Assembly: GCA_964399535.1 (NCBI GenBank)
Contig: CAYNRE010000005.1
Coordinates: 248,001 to 312,000 of the forward strand
Direction of reading: 5' to 3'
DNA: 64,000 nucleotides
From: CAYNRE01 sp964399535
Lineage (GTDB): Bacteria > Planctomycetota > Planctomycetia > Pirellulales > CAYNRE01
Shown here: piece by piece, positions 58,701 through 64,000 of the stretch
Layout: each line of letters opens with the position of its first letter
How positions within the stretch are numbered: the stretch's first letter is position 1
Notes under the pieces: model-generated
Told to the model about the DNA's origin: nothing
What the model saw: only the letters and a program-made list of their open reading frames with translations
Databases searched by the model: none
Position numbers and translations under genes: made by a program

Positions 58701-61700
58701 GGAACCCAGCCCAAGATGCAGGTGCGCACCAGCACCGACGGGGTGGCGGGCGAGTTCCTGGTGAACGATACCATCCTTAACAACCAGCGTTTCCCCCAGG
58801 CGGCGACCGACGCCGACGGCGACTTCGTGATCGTCTGGGTTTCGGCCGGCCAAGACGGCGACCAATTCTTCGAGTCGAACCTTTACGCCAAGACCTATTC
58901 CCGCAACGAGCTGCTCGGCGGCGCGGGGGGCCCCGCGGTCGACGCCCTCGTGGGACACGACGACGATCACGCGCATCTGGAATCCGACCCGCTCGGCGGG
59001 CTTGCCTCCGACGGGCTGCTTTACGATGTGCCCGATGGCCCGCTCTCCGACGACTTCGTGCTCGGCCCCTCGACTCCCGGCAAGTGGGGTCCCGCCCAGT
59101 TCGGCACGGGCGCGACGATTACCTGGGCATTTATGTCGGCCGGAGTGCGCGACGCCAACGACCTGGATGGGGGCTGGACCAGCGTTTCGCTCGATTCGGT
59201 GATGCCGATTGGCTACAAGGACCAGATTCGCGAGGCCTTCGCGGCCTGGGCCCGGGTAGCCAATCTGACCTTTGTGGAAGTGGTCGACAGCGGCGAAAAC
59301 TTCGGCGACCCGGGCGCGGCCGACATTCGCGTCGGCGCCCACCCCATCGACGGCACCTTCGGCGTGCTGGCCCACGCCTTTTTCCCGCCCGAAAACGGCG
59401 GCTTTGTCGCGGGCGACGTGCACTTCGATTCGTCCGAGAACTGGCAAATCGGGTTCGGCAACCCCGGGATCGACATCTTCCAGGTATTTGCCCACGAGTT
59501 GGGGCACGCGCTGGGGCTTGGGCACACCGACGTACCCAACTCGCTGATGAACCCGATCTACAGCGAGGCTTTCCGCGGGCCGCAATTCGACGACATCGCG
59601 GGGATCCAGTTCCTCTACGGGGCTGCCGACAACGGCTCGACCCGGCCTGAATTCCGAATCAACCAGACCGTGGCCGGCAACCAGTTTGCCCCCAGCGTGT
59701 CGATGGATCTGGATGGCGATTTCGTGGTGACCTGGACCAGCTACGGCCAGGACCGCAACGGTACCGGGTACGGGTTCGGCCAAGGAGGCCAGAACGGCAT
59801 CTTTGCCCGGCGCTTTACCGCCGATGGCAACCCGATGAACGCCGAGACCTTTACCGAAAGCTACATCAGCGGCAACGCCCCGCTGGTCGTGGCCGACGTA
59901 GGCAGCACGGCTTCGGAACTGCAGGTGCCCGACGATTTCATCGTGACCAGCCTGACGGTCACGCTCGATGTCACGCATCCGCGGGTAAGCGACCTGACGC
60001 TCACGCTCTACCCGCCGGGCCAGAATCCGTTTGCCGGCGGCGCGGGCATCACGCTGGCCTCTGGGCTGGGGGGCAACGGGCGGAATTACGCGGGCACCAC
60101 CTTCAGCGATAGCGCCAGCACGCCGATCACGGCCGCTTTGCCGCCGTTCACGGGCACCTTCCAGCCGGTCGGGGCGCTCAACAGCCTGGCCGGCATTCGG
60201 GCCCAAGGAACCTGGCAACTTGTGGTCACCGACGCGGCCACGGGCCAGGTGGGCCAGCTCAACGGCTGGTCGCTCAGCTTCCGCGGCGTGGTCGAAGCCG
60301 GCGACGAGTTCCAAGTGAACCGCTTCGCCGACGGCAACCAGCAATTCTCGCGGGTGTCGATGAACGGTGCGGGCGATTTCATCATCGCCTGGGAAAGCTT
60401 CCAAGACGATTCGGTCCGCCTGGGTACCCCCAGCGATTACGGTATTTACGCGCAGCGCTACGTGCGCCGCGAGTTGCTGAGCACCCAGGCCTTTGCCACG
60501 GGCGGAGCGATCGGGTCGCAGTTCCGGGTGCCGTTCACCAAGGCCGGCGACCAGCGGTATCCCGGTGTTGCTCTCGACTCGGGGGGCGATTTCGTGGTGG
60601 TCTGGAGCGGCCGCGGCGATAACTCCGGCGGCGTGGTCGACAACCCCGGCGTGTTTCAGCGCCGGTTCTCGTCGACGGCCGACACCGGCGCGCCGATCGT
60701 TACCGGCGTGGTACACATCACCAACGAGGTGCAGCGGCTTACCATTACCGGCGCGCCCACCAGCGGCAGCTTCTCGCTGCTGCTCGCGGGCAAAACCTAT
60801 GGCCCCTTCAGCTACACACCCTCCGACGCCACCTCACTGGCCGCGGCGATGCAAGCGGCCCTTTCGGCCGATTTCACCGTCGCCGTCTCGGCCACGAGCA
60901 GCACCGAATTCGATTTCCAATTCAGCGGCACCGACAGCGCCACCAACATTCCGACCATCCAGGTAACGGGGGCCACGTTCACGGGCGGAACCAACCCCGC
61001 GGCGGTGGCCACCACCGAGGTTCCCGGCGGCACCGACGTGGTGACCGAACGCGACGTGGTGGAACAGGCCGTGCAGCGGCTGGTGGTGCGGTTCAGCGAA
61101 CAGCTCTCGGTGGCCGGCGGCATCACGGGCCTGAATAGCGTAATCAACCCTGAAAACTGGGCCATCGCCCGCAACGGGGTGCTGCTCTCCGACAGCATCG
61201 TAAGCATTACCTTCGGCTTTAACGAAGCGGCGACCCAGGGCCTGGGGCCTGCCAGCGGCAAGTGGGAGGCGGTCGTCACCTTCGACGCCAACACAAGCCA
61301 GGCGGGGCTGCAACCACTGCTCGACGGAGAATACATCCTGGCCGTGCTGCCGGCGGTGCGCGACCTGCAAGGCAACCCGCTCGACGGCAATTTCGATGGC
61401 GCCCCCGGCGGCACCTTCAATCGCAACTTCTTCATCCAGATTCCGCCCCCCACGGGCGACGGCGAAACCCGGGTGAACACCACGATTCCGCCGGTCCAGC
61501 GCTTCGAGCCGGAAAGCGCCAGCACGATTGCGATGGATGCCGACGGCGATTACGTGGTGGTTTGGACCAGCGCCGGCCAAGACGGCGACGGCGATGGCGT
61601 GTACTTCCAGCGGTTCAGCGCCAACGGCACCCCGCTGGGTCCCGAGACCCTGGCCGCGCAGACCACGCTCGGCAACCAGAACCACGGCAACGTGGCTCTC

Positions 61701-64000
61701 GACGCCGACGGCGACTTCATCATCACCTGGACCGGCTACGGCCAGATCGGCGACGGCCCCACCAGCGGCAACGTGTATGCCCGCCGGTTCGCCTCCAACG
61801 GCACCCCGCTGGGCGATGAGCTGCTGGTGAACTCGTTCACGGTGGGTAGCCAGAAATGGTCGAACGTGGCGGTCGACGTGCTGGGCGATTTCGTCGTCAC
61901 CTGGAGCAGCTACGGCCAAGATGGCTCGGGCTACGGAGTCTACGCCCAGCGCTACAACAGCTCCGGCGGCAAGGAGGGGGGCGAATTCCGGATTAACCAG
62001 GTCACGGCCGGCAGCCAGCGCTTCAGCGACGTGGCCATGGATGCCGACGGCAATTTCGTCGTTACCTGGACCGCCTCGGGGCAAGACGGCAGCGGCGATG
62101 CCGTGCTGGTGCGGGCCTATAGCGCCAGCGGCACCCCGCTTACCAACGAGCAGTTGGTCAATACCACGACCACGGGCGACCAGCGCTATAGCCGCGTGGC
62201 CGCCGACCTGGCCGGCAACTTCGTCGTGGCCTGGACCGGGCTCGACACCAGCGGCACCGGGGTGTTTTTCCGCCAGTTTTCCTCGGTCGATTTCACGGCC
62301 GGCCCCGAAACCCAGGCCAATGTAACCGTGACCGGCAACCAGCAGTTCGCCAACGTCTCGGTCGATCACGACGGCGACTTCGTCATCACCTGGAGCGGCA
62401 ACGGCGCGCAACCCAACCAGGTCGATCAATCGGGCGTGTTTGCCCGGCGGTTCAACTCCGACGGCACCGCCCGGCCGGCGCCGAGCGAGGTCGGGGGCGG
62501 TACCGAGTTCTTGGTAAACACCACGCTCGACGGCACCCAGTCGCTGGCCGGGGTCGCCCTGGACGGCAAGGGGCAGTTCGTCGTCACCTGGAACGGCAAC
62601 GGCGTCGGCGACACCCAGGGTATTTTCGCGCGGCGCTTCCGACAAACCGTCGACGATGCCGGGCCGATCGTGTCCGACGTGCGGCTCAGCGGCATCCAGA
62701 TTCTCGACGGCGACGTGATTACTGCCGACGTCAGCTTTTTGAACGTGGTGTTCGGCGAGGAAATGTCGACGGTCGGCGACGATCTGGGCTTCGAAAGCGT
62801 TACGAACGCGGCCAATTGGGCCCTGTTCCGCAACGGCGCCGAACTGATCGGCGGCATCCGGGGAGTGGTCTTCGAATTCGACCCCGGCCCGCGGAAGTGG
62901 AAAGCTCGGCTCCTGTTCGACGGCGACGGACTGGCCGGCGACCCCGACGCCCCGCCCACGCTGCCCGACGGCGTTTACACGCTGGTTGCCTTCGACTTCA
63001 TGACCGACACCTCGGGCAACCAGCTCGACGGCGACTACGACGGCCTGGAGGGGGGCAATTTCACCCGCACCTTCACCATCGCCCGGCCCAAAACCGCCGG
63101 CGACGAATTCCGGGCCAACACCACCACGGTCGATGCGCAGCGCACGGGCGCGGTGGGCCAGGCCGTGGCATCGGACGACGACGGCGACTACGTGGTGGTC
63201 TGGACCAGCCCCGACGGCAGCGGACTGGGAGTTTTCGCTCAGCGATTCAATAAAGAGGGCGCGAAGCTGGGCCCCGAGTTCCTGGTCAACACCGAGTTCA
63301 CCACGAACGACCAGTTCGACCCGGCCGTGGCCATGGACGCCGACGGCGACTTCGTCATCTCGTGGACCAGCTACGGTCAGGACGACGACTCGCTCAGCGA
63401 AACCAATGTGTACACCAAGGTGTACAACTCGGTGGGCGAGGTAGTAGTTGGCGCGCAACTGGCCAACACCACGCTCGACGGCGTGCAGAAATGGTCCAGC
63501 GTGGCGATGGACGCCGACGGCGATTTCGTGGTGACCTGGACCGGCCTGGGCCAAAACGGCGACGACCAGTTCGACGGCAATATTTTTGCCCGCAAGTTCA
63601 CCTACGAGGGGGTCTCCGCGGGCGACGAATTCCAGGTGAATAACCTGATTAACGAGTACGTCAACGACGGTACCCTATTCATTCCTCGGCAGGGGACGGT
63701 CACCTCCGAAATCGAAGTCGAGGATACGTTCGACATCCTCGACTTGAACGTAACCGTGAGCATCCTGCACCCCAATGTCGAAGATTTGCAACTGGTATTG
63801 ATCGGCCCCGATGGTACGCAAGTCTTGCTGGCACAAGACCTTGCCCCGGGGGCGAACATTTCCCGTACGACATTCGACGACGAGGCCTCGGTGCCGATCG
63901 CGGCAGGAACCCCGCCGTTTATCGGGACCTTCCGGCCGATCGGTGATCTCACAGACTTCGAGGGGCTTTCCGTCCAAGGAACCTGGAGCCTGCAGATTAC
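55782..64000 (+). CDS. Giant repeat-rich surface protein with metzincin and P-domains, 5' part (continues past window)
   Basis: An open frame of at least 2739 residues from ATG 55782, still open at the window end. The N-terminus has no hydrophobic signal peptide; instead it has an Arg-rich region and LEQRQLM (41-47), resembling the planctomycete LExRxLL surface signature. At least 24 copies of a repeat follow, each with a core like VAMDADGDFVVTWTSYGQDG and ending YAQRFN, likely calcium-binding DxDGD turns in beta modules. Three Ig-like modules with NWxLxRNG motifs are interspersed. Residues about 1055-1285 form a metzincin protease domain with HELGHALGLGH (1238-1248) and a later Met-turn (NSLMNPIY). 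Two proprotein-convertase P-domains lie at about 1370-1505 and from 2635 to the edge. The protein is predicted to be extracellular; calcium binding is inferred from the repeat motif. Confidence 0.9.
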   Translation, partial: MAQVPRTGWRKALGNPLAGRLASLPSPAPRSVLYQPRIDVLEQRQLMTVTPLGGEIQVNENINGDQQLARPSILPSPFNDIEKSNRSVAVDHDGDFIVVWTSYGDADGDGSGVFGRLFNRFSIPLTGDFQINQFTEGDQRNATVAMDADGDFIVAWESSVQDQYDGSSGIYARRYNSVGAPLTDEFQVNTLDIGPQIHPAIAADNDGNFIIAWESQSQDGSFFNNLKAQRYRFDATPIGSEIRVNQTGVPGLFGDSNPAVAMAPNGNFAISWDIRIRQTIPGVPIIGSQVMMRMFDSNGSPITNETPVSRPDVDPYDNLTDEPGPNDGHVFLDASEFEQRNSSIAMDDQGNVTIVWESLQDNDFIEDDDAINSWGIYLRRFHADGTAEAAFPQDLHVNPVYSWDPDVDDPPLFSPFFWFDQLNPSVGLDADGDLFVVYDGYGAATLGGALLDDQGVWLRRFTAPSALSVTDEDTGTTILESVGSLNYPLTPVNSTRPGGQQHPTIAVQPNGSFIVVWSGNGPGDTQGIFAQRFRESADPVGPQITELRVEAFNAQGQVVPDERQLLLNGEQVVGNVTKLVAVFDEQASTAGGANGVNSVLNKNNWKLLRNGVEILNGINAVAYQLNPLTNKWEATLTLDSNGPLSGTPALVDGNYEVIALNTIRDVAGNPLASNGLEEDGFPYSLNFNVIASQSGESLVNTTTPGSQVTLPESPQAVATDASGGYVVTWTAAGQQGDAANETNVYARRFAADGTPLGAEFRVNTVVAGNQSNSAVTMTPDGDFIIVWASESADFDQSWDIFGQRFDSLGNRLGGEFLVNTTTESIQSFPTVAVDTEGDFIVAWQSFGQEDSTSPDPNLNGYGVYAQRFNASAEPLGGVNEVQTVSFSGNPTGGFFSLQLNGFNYGPITYSPANAGTNTAAAIEDALRNPGVGIPPLEVSVRARSSTQYEITFEGNSGSRNQPQFAAVGVTLIGGTQPKMQVRTSTDGVAGEFLVNDTILNNQRFPQAATDADGDFVIVWVSAGQDGDQFFESNLYAKTYSRNELLGGAGGPAVDALVGHDDDHAHLESDPLGGLASDGLLYDVPDGPLSDDFVLGPSTPGKWGPAQFGTGATITWAFMSAGVRDANDLDGGWTSVSLDSVMPIGYKDQIREAFAAWARVANLTFVEVVDSGENFGDPGAADIRVGAHPIDGTFGVLAHAFFPPENGGFVAGDVHFDSSENWQIGFGNPGIDIFQVFAHELGHALGLGHTDVPNSLMNPIYSEAFRGPQFDDIAGIQFLYGAADNGSTRPEFRINQTVAGNQFAPSVSMDLDGDFVVTWTSYGQDRNGTGYGFGQGGQNGIFARRFTADGNPMNAETFTESYISGNAPLVVADVGSTASELQVPDDFIVTSLTVTLDVTHPRVSDLTLTLYPPGQNPFAGGAGITLASGLGGNGRNYAGTTFSDSASTPITAALPPFTGTFQPVGALNSLAGIRAQGTWQLVVTDAATGQVGQLNGWSLSFRGVVEAGDEFQVNRFADGNQQFSRVSMNGAGDFIIAWESFQDDSVRLGTPSDYGIYAQRYVRRELLSTQAFATGGAIGSQFRVPFTKAGDQRYPGVALDSGGDFVVVWSGRGDNSGGVVDNPGVFQRRFSSTADTGAPIVTGVVHITNEVQRLTITGAPTSGSFSLLLAGKTYGPFSYTPSDATSLAAAMQAALSADFTVAVSATSSTEFDFQFSGTDSATNIPTIQVTGATFTGGTNPAAVATTEVPGGTDVVTERDVVEQAVQRLVVRFSEQLSVAGGITGLNSVINPENWAIARNGVLLSDSIVSITFGFNEAATQGLGPASGKWEAVVTFDANTSQAGLQPLLDGEYILAVLPAVRDLQGNPLDGNFDGAPGGTFNRNFFIQIPPPTGDGETRVNTTIPPVQRFEPESASTIAMDADGDYVVVWTSAGQDGDGDGVYFQRFSANGTPLGPETLAAQTTLGNQNHGNVALDADGDFIITWTGYGQIGDGPTSGNVYARRFASNGTPLGDELLVNSFTVGSQKWSNVAVDVLGDFVVTWSSYGQDGSGYGVYAQRYNSSGGKEGGEFRINQVTAGSQRFSDVAMDADGNFVVTWTASGQDGSGDAVLVRAYSASGTPLTNEQLVNTTTTGDQRYSRVAADLAGNFVVAWTGLDTSGTGVFFRQFSSVDFTAGPETQANVTVTGNQQFANVSVDHDGDFVITWSGNGAQPNQVDQSGVFARRFNSDGTARPAPSEVGGGTEFLVNTTLDGTQSLAGVALDGKGQFVVTWNGNGVGDTQGIFARRFRQTVDDAGPIVSDVRLSGIQILDGDVITADVSFLNVVFGEEMSTVGDDLGFESVTNAANWALFRNGAELIGGIRGVVFEFDPGPRKWKARLLFDGDGLAGDPDAPPTLPDGVYTLVAFDFMTDTSGNQLDGDYDGLEGGNFTRTFTIARPKTAGDEFRANTTTVDAQRTGAVGQAVASDDDGDYVVVWTSPDGSGLGVFAQRFNKEGAKLGPEFLVNTEFTTNDQFDPAVAMDADGDFVISWTSYGQDDDSLSETNVYTKVYNSVGEVVVGAQLANTTLDGVQKWSSVAMDADGDFVVTWTGLGQNGDDQFDGNIFARKFTYEGVSAGDEFQVNNLINEYVNDGTLFIPRQGTVTSEIEVEDTFDILDLNVTVSILHPNVEDLQLVLIGPDGTQVLLAQDLAPGANISRTTFDDEASVPIAAGTPPFIGTFRPIGDLTDFEGLSVQGTWSLQI

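Noticed and set aside
57222..63554. Two very long minus-strand frames (over 900 and 1100 codons) opposite the giant surface protein
   Set aside because: They mirror the GAC-GCC-GAC-GGC repeat composition of the plus strand; their proteins read as monotonous His/Val/Gly mirror-repeats with no start signal or family motif, while the plus frame has a metzincin motif and clear repeats.

Overview
The window comes from a GC-rich bacterium that is almost certainly a planctomycete, probably of the Pirellulales/Gemmatales type. The evidence is the combination of two DUF1080 (3-keto-disaccharide hydrolase-like) secreted proteins, PEP-CTERM anchored proteins, multi-thousand-residue surface proteins, an LExRxLL-type N-terminal signature, and bacterial tetrahydromethanopterin (H4MPT) one-carbon genes. 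Apart from fae, pfkA, rimI, fliG and a few other recognisable genes, much of the window encodes exported or membrane proteins of unknown role. No insertion sequence, prophage, CRISPR array, rRNA or tRNA was seen.

Layout. 1-11 kb: the end of an inositol-monophosphatase-like gene, then two ATGA-coupled giant exported proteins (about 1106 and 2366 aa) that appear to be built from one recurring module. 11-14.9 kb: rimI, a YfcE-like phosphoesterase, a PlsC-like acyltransferase, a 75-residue double-glycine-leader peptide and a DUF1080 protein. 14.9-20.4 kb: an H4MPT/C1 island (ATP-grasp protein coupled to a CAP-domain protein on the minus strand; fae with its own terminator, a methylene-H4MPT dehydrogenase and a dicarboxylate-type symporter on the plus strand). 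20.4-28.4 kb: an MFS transporter, a CopZ-N-terminal-like Zn/Fe-S protein, a second DUF1080 protein, and a minus-strand operon of a GT-C glycosyltransferase, an SGNH hydrolase-like protein and a small membrane protein, behind a good sigma70-like promoter. 28.6-34.2 kb: a lone fliG, a nucleotide-sugar dehydrogenase, ATP-type phosphofructokinase, a tRNA-dihydrouridine synthase and an enoyl-CoA hydratase. 34.4-42.1 kb: a two-domain amidohydrolase fusion coupled to a third amidohydrolase, a sterol-desaturase-like membrane protein and a TIGR03032-like protein. 42.4-51.1 kb: two convergent PEP-CTERM proteins (one a subtilase-like domain fused to a beta-propeller) and a 1482-aa TPR membrane protein. 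51.2-54.6 kb: a TraB/GumN-like protein, a sodium:solute symporter and a methyltransferase. 54.7-54.8 kb: a likely free-standing small RNA with a strong terminator. 55.8 kb to the window end: an open giant repeat protein (at least 2739 aa) with a metzincin protease domain and two proprotein-convertase P-domains.

How genes work together. fae, the dehydrogenase and probably the ATP-grasp protein belong to formaldehyde/H4MPT C1 handling. The rest of the pathway (cyclohydrolase, formyltransferase/hydrolase complex) is not in the window. The glycosyltransferase/SGNH operon, the nucleotide-sugar dehydrogenase and the PEP-CTERM proteins fit cell-envelope glycan and surface-protein construction, but that link is inferred from proximity and family. 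The long antisense reading frames opposite the giant genes are composition artefacts and are not annotated. All assignments come from reading motifs by eye; no database search was possible.
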